DNA of 42,451 nt from Acidimicrobiia bacterium (lineage in GTDB: Bacteria > Actinomycetota > Acidimicrobiia > Spongiisociales > UBA5794): the NCBI GenBank assembly GCA_036396535.1, contig DASWKR010000042.1:1-42451 (forward strand), in the 5' to 3' direction. Below, piece after piece: positions 24,613-34,072 of this stretch. A program made the position numbers and the translations under genes. How positions within the stretch are numbered: the stretch's first letter is position 1; every line of letters begins with the position of its first letter. A model generated the notes under the pieces. It made no database searches, was not told where the DNA came from, and was given only the letters and a program-made list of their open reading frames with translations.

Positions 24613-25604
24613 GGCGTCGAACCCTTCGCCGCGGTTTCCGCCTCAAATCGGCTGTATGCCTCGACGATGGCTGCAACGATGCGGTGGCGAACCACGTCGT
24701 CACCCGTGAGCTCCCGGAATGCCACGCCCGGGACGTCGTTCAGGACGCGGCGCACGACCCGCAGCCCGGACTGCCTGCCGTCCGACAGATCGACCTGCGT
24801 GACGTCCCCCGTCACCACCATCTTCGAATTGAACCCGAGCCTGGTGAGGAACATCTTCATCTGCTCAGGCGACGTGTTCTGAGCCTCGTCGAGCACGATG
24901 AAGGCGTCGTTGAGCGTCCTGCCCCGCATGTAGGCGAGCGGGGCGATCTCGATGGTGCCGCGCTCCATGAGCCGAGCCGTCTCCTCCGGGCCGAGCATCT
25001 CGTACAGGGCGTCGTACAACGGGCGGAGGTAGGGATCGACCTTGGCAGCCAGGTCGCCCGGCAAGAAACCGAGACGCTCACCCGCCTCGACGGCGGGCCG
25101 GGTGAGCACGATCCGCCGCACGGACCCGCTCAGCAGGGCCTCGACGGCGCACGCCATCGCCAGGTACGTCTTGCCGGTGCCGGCGGGGCCGACGCCGAAG
25201 ATCATGGTGTTCTCCCTGACGGCATCCACGTACTGCTTCTGGCCGAGTGTCTTGGCACGAACCACCTTGCCGCGCCCCACCTTGATGGAGTCGGTGAAGA
25301 TCCCGGAAGGAGACGGAACGTCCTTCTTGACGAGTTGGATGACCCGCTCGACCCGATCGGTGTCCAGGCGCTCGCCCTCCTGGATCAGGATGAGCAGCTC
25401 GTCGAACACGGTGCGAACCATGTCGGCATCGTCTCCCGGCCCGGCGATGTCGACCTCGTTGCCCCGGGCGACGATCCGGGCATGCGGGAAGGCGCGCTCG
25501 ACCTGGCGCATGAACGCGTCTCTCTCGCCGAGGAGATCAACCATGAGGTGGTTGCTCGGCACTCGCAGTCGTATCTCGGTTGGAGCAGACGTCACGCCAG
25601 CCAC
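24609..25604 (-). CDS. phoH: PhoH-family ATPase
   Basis: A 331-residue PhoH-like (YbeZ-type) P-loop ATPase. An N-terminal KH-like region (about 15-90) precedes the Walker A motif GPAGTGKT (139-146), the segment LTRPAVEAGERLGFLPGDL, and Walker B IVLDEAQN (236-243). The C-terminal TGDVTQVDL completes the family signature. It probably works on RNA with YbeY in rRNA processing. The GTG at 25604 is used; a GTG three codons in is an alternative. It heads the operon; its 153-bp upstream gap shows a TATCAT box but no clear -35. Confidence 0.95.
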   Translation of the reverse strand: MAGVTSAPTEIRLRVPSNHLMVDLLGERDAFMRQVERAFPHARIVARGNEVDIAGPGDDADMVRTVFDELLILIQEGERLDTDRVERVIQLVKKDVPSPSGIFTDSIKVGRGKVVRAKTLGQKQYVDAVRENTMIFGVGPAGTGKTYLAMACAVEALLSGSVRRIVLTRPAVEAGERLGFLPGDLAAKVDPYLRPLYDALYEMLGPEETARLMERGTIEIAPLAYMRGRTLNDAFIVLDEAQNTSPEQMKMFLTRLGFNSKMVVTGDVTQVDLSDGRQSGLRVVRRVLNDVPGVAFRELTGDDVVRHRIVAAIVEAYSRFEAETAAKGSTP

Positions 25605-25757
25605 ATGCTCTCGGGAAAGGGGGAATGCGCTACGAACGCATCAGGAGCGACGAATGATACCGTCGGCAGACCGACTTGGACACACCAAGAGCTTCGGTGT
25701 CGGCGCGACCCCGCGTTCACGCCCGGCGCCCGGGGAACACCGCCGCCCGGCGCCGGA

Positions 25758-26234
25758 TCAATCACCCTCGGCGGTCACTCCGAGCTGCGTGAGACGCTGA
25801 CTGAAGCCCTGCTCGCTCTGATCGAGGAGCATTGCCAGCGTCCTCAAGTCGTTGCTGCGGATGGTCAGCACCTTGCCGTTGAAATCCTGGCGCAGCATCT
25901 GGATGCCTCGCAGGAACCTCTCCACGACAATGGCGTCGGGACCCGAGAGGTTCTCCACCCGGTTCAGGTCGATCGTCAGGCCACCCGTAGGCAGCGATGA
26001 AGCCTGCTGCTCCGAATCGTCCTGTGGGAGCAGTTGACCGATCGGCACCGAGTAGAACTCGGCGAGTCGCTGGAGGCGGGGCAGCGAAAGGCTGCGCTCG
26101 CCGCGTTCGTAGGCCCCGAGGACGGCGGCCTTGAACTCTTGCTCCGACAGCCGTTGCACGTCTTGCAGGGACAGACCACGCTGCTTCCGGATCGAGCGGA
26201 GCCGCTTGCCCACCTGCTCGTTGTAGCTCGGCAC
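25758..26234 (-). CDS. bldD: BldD-like transcriptional regulator with c-di-GMP-binding signature
   Basis: A 158-residue regulator. Residues 5-65 are an XRE-type helix-turn-helix (GKRLRSIRKQRGLSLQDVQ, LGAYERGERSLSLPRLQ). The C-terminal domain carries RQDFNGKVLTIRSNDLRTLA, which matches the Streptomyces BldD c-di-GMP signature RxD-x8-RxxD exactly at Arg115, Asp117, Arg126 and Asp129. In Streptomyces, c-di-GMP drives BldD dimerisation and repression of development genes; what it controls here is unknown. The GTG at 26234 has AGGAGGG upstream. A TATCAT -10-like box (26293-26298) and a 7-bp inverted repeat sit before it. Not an obvious operon partner of rsmE, 133 bp upstream. Confidence 0.88.
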   Translation of the reverse strand: MPSYNEQVGKRLRSIRKQRGLSLQDVQRLSEQEFKAAVLGAYERGERSLSLPRLQRLAEFYSVPIGQLLPQDDSEQQASSLPTGGLTIDLNRVENLSGPDAIVVERFLRGIQMLRQDFNGKVLTIRSNDLRTLAMLLDQSEQGFSQRLTQLGVTAEGD

Positions 26235-26257
26235 ACACCCTCCTAAGGCCCAGCACT

Positions 26258-26282
26258 GAGCGCGGTCACTAAGAACGCGCTC
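26258..26282. promoter_or_regulatory. Inverted repeat near the predicted bldD start site
   Basis: GAGCGCG (26258-26264) and CGCGCTC (26276-26282) are perfect arms 11 bp apart. They lie just after a TATCAT box (26293-26298, minus strand), where an autoregulatory operator could act. It matches the Streptomyces BldD box only in part, so the assignment is by position. Confidence 0.35.
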
Positions 26283-26303
26283 GGTAGGCGTGATGATAGT
26301 CGC

Positions 26304-26381
26304 GATGACTACTCCCTCGTCGGATTTTGCCCACGCGGCACAGGGATTTCCACAACGCCGAAGATGACTAGTCCCTCGACG
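26304..26381. repeat. Pair of near-identical 19-bp direct repeats at the rsmE 3' end
   Basis: GATGACTACTCCCTCGTCG (26304-26322) and GATGACTAGTCCCTCGACG (26363-26381) differ at two positions. The second overlaps the rsmE stop codon; the first lies 59 bp further on. Possibly a small local duplication. Confidence 0.5.
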
Positions 26382-27036
26382 CTGCCCGCCCGACTGCGAG
26401 GGCCATCGCTGCGGCGACGATCGCAGCCGTCTCGGTACGGAGAATGGTCGGGCCGAGGCTGACCCGAATCCAGTCTGGGGCAGCCTCGTCGTCGGCCAAT
26501 CCGCCCTCCGGTCCGACGACGATCGTCACGCGCTCGCCGGGCGCCGGCATGGGCCCGCCATCGCGATCGCACAGGAGCACGAGCCCGCCGAGTCCGAGAC
26601 GATCCAGGCCGGCGCCTTCACGAACGACCATGAGATGGCTGCCTCGCGACTGCTCGAGAGCGGAAACGGCCCATGCCTCGGACTTGCGGTGCTGCGGTAG
26701 GCGCGCCTGTGAGTGCTTGCTCGTCGTCCACGCCAGTTCCGTGACCCCGAGCTCGGCGGCCTTCTCGACCACGAATCGCTGGCGGTCGGACGAGTGGGGG
26801 GCGGCTACGACGAGCGTCACGGCAGGCGACGACGCCGCCACGTCCGTTTCCTCGCCGCGCTCGACGATCCCGGCGTGATAGCAGCCCGACCCGAACGTGC
26901 CGTTCCCGTCGGTGTACGTGACGGCGCTGTCGGCGCGCCGCAGGACCGTTTCCAGGTGACTTCGAGTGGCGGCCGCGACTTCGAGCAACTCGGCCGCCCA
27001 GGGTCGCGGAAGCAGGAGGTGGGGAACGTGGGCCAT
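26368..27036 (-). CDS. rsmE: 16S rRNA m3U1498 methyltransferase RsmE
   Basis: A 222-residue SPOUT-class methyltransferase. The trefoil-knot motifs are VGPEGGLADDE and SLGPTILRTETAAIVAA; the N-terminal PUA-like part includes HAGIVERGEE. The ATG at 27036 overlaps the dnaJ stop (TGATG); a TTG one codon earlier is possible. Position after dnaJ is the common arrangement. It ends the hrcA-dnaJ-rsmE unit. Confidence 0.94.
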   Translation of the reverse strand: MAHVPHLLLPRPWAAELLEVAAATRSHLETVLRRADSAVTYTDGNGTFGSGCYHAGIVERGEETDVAASSPAVTLVVAAPHSSDRQRFVVEKAAELGVTELAWTTSKHSQARLPQHRKSEAWAVSALEQSRGSHLMVVREGAGLDRLGLGGLVLLCDRDGGPMPAPGERVTIVVGPEGGLADDEAAPDWIRVSLGPTILRTETAAIVAAAMALAVGRAASRD

Positions 27037-28118
27037 CAACGAGAGCGGCGACGCCGCCTGCCTCGAGCGACCGGCGTCTCTCCCAAGGCCTCGGCGAGCG
27101 CACGCAGAGCGGTCTCCTGCTCCTCGCTCAGCTCGGAGGGAACCACCACGTCGACGACGACGATGAGGTCGCCGCGCCCTCGCCGGCGTAGCGCCGGCAT
27201 GCCGCGCCGCGCCATCCTGAACACCGTGCCCGGCTGCGTGCCCGGCGGGATGTCGATCTCGATGGGTTCCTGGTCGATTTGTGGAACGGCCACCACCGCC
27301 CCGAGAGAGGCCTCTGCGATGCCGACTCGAACCGTGTGCCGCAGGTCGTCGCCCAGGCGCTCGAAGCGGGGATCGGGAGCCACCCGGAGCTGCACGTACA
27401 GGTCGCCCGGGAGCGACCCGTTCTGCCCGGCGCCGCCCCGGCCCGCCAACCGGAGGCGCGTCCCGTCATCGACGCCGGCCGGGATCTCGACGGTGACCGT
27501 CACCTCGTCGTCGACGATCCCCGACCCGCGACACCGTCGGCATGGATCCTCGATGATCGAGCCGCGGCCCCGACAGGTGGCGCACGTCGTCACGGTCGTC
27601 ATCGAGCCCAGAAACGTCTGCCGGTTGACCTGAACCTGGCCGTGCCCGCCGCACGTCGTGCAACGGATGGGGTCGTGCCCCGGCTCGGCGCCGCTGCCCG
27701 AGCAGACCTCGCACCTCTGAGGAGCGACGTACGTGACCTCGCGACTCGCGCCTGCTGCGGCGCGCTCGAGCGACAACTCGATGACCACCGCGACGTCGCG
27801 TCCCCGAGCCGCGCTCGCCCGCCCCGCCCCTCCGAATCCCGCTCCGCCGAAGAACTGTTGGAGTATCTCGTCGAGACCCGCGAAGTTGGTGAACAGGTCG
27901 CCGATGTTCAGTTGGTCGCCCCGGTCGAATGCGGCGCGGCGTTGCGGGTCGGAGAGGACCTCGTATGCCTCGGCGATCTCCCTGAAGCGGGCCTCGGCGG
28001 TCGGGTCGCCTGGATTGGCGTCGGGATGGCTCTCCCTGGCGAGCTTCCTGAATGCCTTCTTCAGCTCTTCGGGCGATGCATCGCGGCCCACCCCGAGGAT
28101 GTCGTAATAGTCCTTCAT
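27036..28118 (-). CDS. dnaJ: Chaperone DnaJ
   Basis: A 360-residue type I J-protein. The J domain (about 1-68) contains the HPD tripeptide in [10 protein letters not shown]. The zinc-finger region has four CxxCxGxG-like repeats ([32 protein letters not shown]). The Gly/Phe linker is short ([13 protein letters not shown]). Its C-terminal substrate domain is present. It starts 2 nt after the hrcA stop, so both should be under the CIRCE-like operator upstream. Confidence 0.97.
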   Translation of the reverse strand: MKDYYDILGVGRDASPEELKKAFRKLARESHPDANPGDPTAEARFREIAEAYEVLSDPQRRAAFDRGDQLNIGDLFTNFAGLDEILQQFFGGAGFGGAGRASAARGRDVAVVIELSLERAAAGASREVTYVAPQRCEVCSGSGAEPGHDPIRCTTCGGHGQVQVNRQTFLGSMTTVTTCATCRGRGSIIEDPCRRCRGSGIVDDEVTVTVEIPAGVDDGTRLRLAGRGGAGQNGSLPGDLYVQLRVAPDPRFERLGDDLRHTVRVGIAEASLGAVVAVPQIDQEPIEIDIPPGTQPGTVFRMARRGMPALRRRGRGDLIVVVDVVVPSELSEEQETALRALAEALGETPVARGRRRRRSR

Positions 28119-28120
28119 CC

Positions 28121-29122
28121 TCAGTGCCCGAGACGATCCTCGAGACCCTCTCCGACCTGCTCGACGATCCGAATCGTCCTGCGGTAGTCCATGCGGGTGG
28201 GCCCGAGGACGCCGACCCTGCCGACCCCGCTCTCGCCGGCGCCGTAACTGGCGGCGACAACCGCGATGTCGAGCTCTTCGACGTTGAACTCGCTGCCGAA
28301 CCGGACGGATGTGCCCTCCGGCGCGTCTCCGAGGATCTGGCGCATCTCACCCTCGCGCTCGAGGAGGCTGAGGATCGATTGCACGTTGGCGAGGTCCTCC
28401 CAGAGGGATGCCAGCTGGCTCGTCCCACCCACATACAGATCGCTCGTCGACATCTCGGCCCCGGCAAGCGAGCCGGCAACCGTTGTCACGAGCCCGGCGA
28501 CACGGTCCGGCACGTCACTCTGTCCGGTCGCCGCCAGTTCGTCCTGACCGGCCTTGATCGTCCTGCCGACGAACATGCGCTCGAGGACGTCTTCGGCGTC
28601 CATCAGGTCGGCGGCGGTCGGCGACCGCTGCAGTCGGACGACCTCCTGGTTGACGCGCCCTGATTGCGCGACGGTCACCGTCAGGACGACGTTGGGGGCA
28701 ACCGGGACGAGGTGGATACCGAGGATCGTCTCCGAGCCGAAGCCGGGGCCCATCACGATGGCCGGGTAGTGTGCCAGGTCTGACAGCAGGCCGGTCGTCT
28801 CCTTGAGCAGCTTGCTCAGCTCGCTGTGCATGTCGGCGAAGAACCCCTCGATGCGGGCTCTCGTGGCCGACCGGAGCTGGGCAGGCGAGCAGTGGTCGAC
28901 GTAGAACCGGTAGCCCGCCTGAGTCGGCACCCTGCCCGCCGACGTGTGCGGCTGGACCACGAACCCATACGACTCGAGCCGCGCCAGATCGTTGCGGACG
29001 GTGGCACTCGAGACGGGGAGGCCGCTGCGATCGAGGATCGTCTGCGAGCTGACCGGCTCGCCGGTGCGGATGTACTCCTCGACGAGTACCTGCAGGATGT
29101 GCGACCTGCGGTCATCGAGCAT
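28121..29122 (-). CDS. hrcA: Heat-shock transcriptional repressor HrcA
   Basis: A 333-residue repressor of chaperone genes. The winged-helix N-terminus is typical: [36 protein letters not shown] and [18 protein letters not shown]. The GAF-like middle and C-terminal domains follow with normal length. It binds CIRCE operators; a close CIRCE match lies 10 bp upstream of its ATG and overlaps the end of hemW. No strong ribosome-binding site is seen. It is followed by dnaJ and rsmE. Confidence 0.96.
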   Translation of the reverse strand: MLDDRRSHILQVLVEEYIRTGEPVSSQTILDRSGLPVSSATVRNDLARLESYGFVVQPHTSAGRVPTQAGYRFYVDHCSPAQLRSATRARIEGFFADMHSELSKLLKETTGLLSDLAHYPAIVMGPGFGSETILGIHLVPVAPNVVLTVTVAQSGRVNQEVVRLQRSPTAADLMDAEDVLERMFVGRTIKAGQDELAATGQSDVPDRVAGLVTTVAGSLAGAEMSTSDLYVGGTSQLASLWEDLANVQSILSLLEREGEMRQILGDAPEGTSVRFGSEFNVEELDIAVVAASYGAGESGVGRVGVLGPTRMDYRRTIRIVEQVGEGLEDRLGH

Positions 29123-29131
29123 GTGGAGAAT

Positions 29132-29158
29132 TTAGCAGTCGCGAGGTGAGAGTGATAA
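29132..29158 (-). promoter_or_regulatory. CIRCE operator (HrcA-binding site)
   Basis: On the plus strand TTAGCAGTC (29132-29140), a 9-bp spacer, then GAGTGATAA (29150-29158). The CIRCE consensus is TTAGCACTC-N9-GAGTGCTAA, so each arm has one mismatch and the spacer is exact. It lies 10 bp before the hrcA ATG and covers the last codons of hemW, so it should control hrcA-dnaJ-rsmE autogenously. Confidence 0.85.
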
Positions 29159-30353
29159 CCAGGCCCGCCCGCCGCCCTGAGGCTCCTTCAGCGCCAATAC
29201 CGCCCGAACCACTTCGTCGGTGAGTAGGGGACGGCTGACGACGAGCCTTCCTGCTCGAAGCTCGAGGACTCCGGCGGCGATGAGGCGCTTGCCTTCCTCG
29301 GAGCCGGCGAGGATCTCGCCACCCCACCCGGCGACGACGCCGGCGGCGCGGCGCAGCCCGACCATGAGCCGCTCCTGCTCGCGTGACCAGCCGGCGACCT
29401 CCTCGACCGCAACCTGTGGAGAGCTCGCGCTCTCCACGCGGTCGAGGTACACGTCGAGGACTCGAGCATTGCGGGTTCGCCTCCCACCCCGGTGGCCGTG
29501 GGCTCCCAACCCGAATGCGGCGTACTCGCCCTGGGCCCACGTCGACAGGTTGTAGCGACAGACGTGTCCCGGACGAGCCCAGTTGGAGACCTCGTAACGA
29601 ATCAGGCCGGCGCCGGCAGCGAGCGCATCGAACAGCTCGTACTTGTCGGCTTGATCGTCCGGATCGGGGCCAGGAGCACCAGCCGTGACGGCCGAGGCCA
29701 GGGCCGTGCCGGGCTCGACTGTCAGCGCGTACGCCGAGACGTGGTCGACGCCGAGCGCCAGAGCCTTGGTCACCGTCGCCCGCCAGGAGTCGAGCGACTC
29801 TCCAGGGGCGCCGTACATGAGGTCGATCCCTACGGATGGCACTCCGCTGCGCCGGGCGGACGCCACTGCCGACACCGCCTGTTCGCCCACGTGCACCCTT
29901 CCAAGCGAGCCCAGGACGCCATCGTCGAGAGACTGCACGCCCAACGTCACCCTGGTGACGCCGCCGTCCAGGTAGGCGGCGCCGATCTCGTCCGACCAGT
30001 CCTCGGGATTCGCCTCCAGGCTCACCTCGGCGGCGCCGGCGAGGCCGAATCGGTCACGGAGCGCTCGGATGAGCCGGGTGATGTCGCCTGGTGCCGTCGA
30101 CGACGGCGTGCCACCGCCGAAGTTGACGGCGTCCAGCGGACGCCACGGCTCGGCGCCAGCGATCTCGGCGGCGACCGCCGCGACGTAGCGATCGACGGTC
30201 GGCGCCGTCCCCCCCTCCTCCGGTGTGACGACGGCGAAGTCGCAGTACGGGCACCGCCTGCGGCAGAAGGGGATGTGGACATACGCAGACCGCCACGCGG
30301 CGGCGGTGTCCGCCAGCTCCGGCGAGTCAGGTGCGACGGTGGAGAGCGCCGCG

Positions 30354-30361
<8 letters not shown>
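29132..30361 (-). CDS. hemW: Radical SAM heme chaperone HemW
   Basis: A 409-residue radical SAM protein of the HemW (coproporphyrinogen oxidase-like) family. The cluster motif [10 protein letters not shown] follows YVHIPF, and the downstream signatures [30 protein letters not shown] and [13 protein letters not shown] are all present. HemW proteins bind and transfer heme rather than oxidise coproporphyrinogen; this is assigned by family. The ATG overlaps the lepA stop by 8 nt, so both are co-transcribed. Its last codons contain the CIRCE-like operator of hrcA. Confidence 0.94.
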
Positions 30362-32156
<1,795 letters not shown>

Positions 32157-32182
32157 TTCGTTCCGGAGAGGGCGGAAACGGC

Positions 32183-32210
32183 ATTGTACCGTTGCCTGGA
32201 GCGCTGCTAA
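32183..32210 (-). promoter_or_regulatory. Candidate lepA promoter
   Basis: On the minus strand TTAGCA (32205-32210) and TACAAT (32183-32188) are spaced by 16 bp, about 27 bp upstream of the lepA ATG. The -10 matches 5 of 6 consensus bases, the -35 four of six. Confidence 0.4.
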
Positions 32211-32248
32211 CGTAGCGGCTTCCCCACCGACCTGAGGGCGTATTTCGT

Positions 32249-32515
32249 ATGGCCAACATCAAGTCCCAGATCAAGCGCAATCGCCAGAACGAGGCGAACC
32301 ACGAGCGCAGCAAGGCGATCCGCTCAGAGCTGAAGACGAGGTCGCGCAACGTGCTCACGGCGGCCGACGCAGGCGATGCCGACGCAGCAAACGAGGCATT
32401 GCAGATCGCCCAGAAGCGCATCGACATGGCTGCCAGCAAGGGCGTGATCCACAAGAACACCGCAGCCAGACGCAAGGCGCGACTCGCCAAGCGCGTGCGC
32501 CAGATCGCCGGCTGA
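32249..32515 (+). CDS. rpsT: 30S ribosomal protein S20
   Basis: An 88-residue basic helical protein beginning [19 protein letters not shown], the classic S20 start, with the helix-rich remainder ending [15 protein letters not shown]. It binds 16S rRNA in the small subunit. The ATG follows a GAGGG stretch. It is divergent from lepA and lies 18 nt upstream of greA. Confidence 0.97.
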   Translation: MANIKSQIKRNRQNEANHERSKAIRSELKTRSRNVLTAADAGDADAANEALQIAQKRIDMAASKGVIHKNTAARRKARLAKRVRQIAG

Positions 32516-32533
32516 CCGCCCCGGAGCCCCCAC

Positions 32534-33010
32534 ATGACCGATGACAAGACGTGGCTCACACCTGCCGCGCACGCCAAGCTGAGCGAGGAGCTCGAGCAGC
32601 TCACCACAAGTGGCCGAGCAGAGGTCGAGGCGCGCATCGCCGAGGCTCGCTCCCACGGTGACCTGCGGGAGAACGCCGAGTACGACGCCGCCAAGAACGA
32701 GCAGGGCCTCCTGGAGGCGAGGATCCGCCAGATCACGCACATCCTCGAGAACAGCGAGGTGCGCGCCGCCTCCGACAGCGGCGCCGTCGAGGTCGGGACG
32801 ATCGCAACCGTCGTCGACGAAGATGGCGACGAGGTGGAGTTCTTCGTCGCACCAGCCGAGAACAAGATCGCCGGGATGCTGCTCGCCTCTCCCGACAGCC
32901 CGCTCGGCGCCGCCCTCCTCGGCGCCGCTCCCGGCGACAAGGTGACGTACCAAGCTCCGGGCGGCACGTTCAGCTACCTCGTGAAGGACGTCAGGGTCTA
33001 CGGCGGTTGA
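32534..33010 (+). CDS. greA: Transcription elongation factor GreA
   Basis: A 158-residue factor that rescues backtracked RNA polymerase. The coiled-coil N-terminus includes ARSHGDLRENAEYDAAKNEQ with the acidic tip residues, followed by the globular C-terminal domain with GDKVTYQAPGG. It starts 18 nt after rpsT on the same strand and likely shares its transcript. It is convergent with holA, 24 nt away. Confidence 0.96.
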   Translation: MTDDKTWLTPAAHAKLSEELEQLTTSGRAEVEARIAEARSHGDLRENAEYDAAKNEQGLLEARIRQITHILENSEVRAASDSGAVEVGTIATVVDEDGDEVEFFVAPAENKIAGMLLASPDSPLGAALLGAAPGDKVTYQAPGGTFSYLVKDVRVYGG

Positions 33011-33034
33011 CGCCCGGCTCCCTGAGCGCCCCGG

Positions 33035-34024
33035 TCATCTCCTCCCGCCGTACCAGCGGCACAACGCCACGGTCAGCCGCTCCATGGTCACCCGATGGGT
33101 CGCTTCGGGCGCCGTCTTCAGTTGGAGATCCGCCCGAGCCAGGGCGCCCAGAGCAAGGCGCAGGTCCGAGTCGTTCACGCGATTGCGCTGCTTCCAGACC
33201 TTCTCGAGTGGGAAGCCCCTGCGCCCCCCTTCCATCTCGGCGAACTCGTCGTACGTCTTGGCCGCCGTGCTGAGGGACCGCCGACGCAGGTCGGTCTGGA
33301 TGGTGGCGAGCAGCACGAGCGGGTGGCCGTGCAGCAGGAAGTCCTCGAGGCGGCGGAGCGCCTCGGCACGGTCGCCTGACGACACGGCGTCCATGTACAT
33401 CCAGGTCGGCTCGTCCGGCCGGTTCTTGAACCGGGCATAGACCTCCTCGGCCGTGATCGGCGCTCCCGAGGACGCCAGTTGATCGAGCGCTTGGCCGATC
33501 GAGGCGACGTCGGTGCCGAACCGTTGAATGAGCGCCTCGGCGGCCGGCGGATCGATTCGTATGCCCCGATCACGCACGGCGCCGGCCAACCACTCCGCTG
33601 CGCCGCGCTCATTGATCCGCTTGACCTCGATCTTCTCGCCGATCGCCGTGAGCGTCTTGGAGAGAGGAGCCGGAATCGCACCGGATGCGACGAACACGAC
33701 GGCGACGGCCGATTGATCCGCAGATGCCAGCACCTCGGACAGGATCGTCGCTTCGGCCTTGAGTAGGGACTGGGCGTCCACCACGAGCAGCCCGGTCACA
33801 CCCCCGAAGAGCGACCCGCTCTGCAGCGCCGGAATGGCCACTTGGACCGGGCCCCGAACGCCGGCGTCGCTCGACTCCTCCCCCGCCCCCCTGCCCGGCA
33901 CGTCGACGCGAGTGACCTCATCGGCACCGAGCTGCACGAAGGCGGCAGCGGCGCGCTCCAACATCAGCTCGCGCTCTCCCGGCCCACCGTCCGCAGGGCC
34001 GCTGATGACGACGATCGACTTCAC
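33035..34024 (-). CDS. holA: DNA polymerase III subunit delta
   Basis: A 329-residue clamp-loader subunit. Divergent as usual for the family, but the pattern is clear: an N-terminal P-loop-less AAA-like domain (IPALQSGSLFGGVTGLLVVD), a middle lid region (IDPPAAEALIQRFGTDVASI, QALDQLASSG), and a helical C-terminus with LLHGHPLVLLATIQTDLRR. The start is a GTG at 34024. It follows comEC, the order found in many bacteria. Confidence 0.9.
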   Translation of the reverse strand: MKSIVVISGPADGGPGERELMLERAAAAFVQLGADEVTRVDVPGRGAGEESSDAGVRGPVQVAIPALQSGSLFGGVTGLLVVDAQSLLKAEATILSEVLASADQSAVAVVFVASGAIPAPLSKTLTAIGEKIEVKRINERGAAEWLAGAVRDRGIRIDPPAAEALIQRFGTDVASIGQALDQLASSGAPITAEEVYARFKNRPDEPTWMYMDAVSSGDRAEALRRLEDFLLHGHPLVLLATIQTDLRRRSLSTAAKTYDEFAEMEGGRRGFPLEKVWKQRNRVNDSDLRLALGALARADLQLKTAPEATHRVTMERLTVALCRWYGGRR

Positions 34025-34072
34025 GGTCCGGACGATAGGCAGCGAGCCCGACAGGAGCTCGAGGACCCGGTG

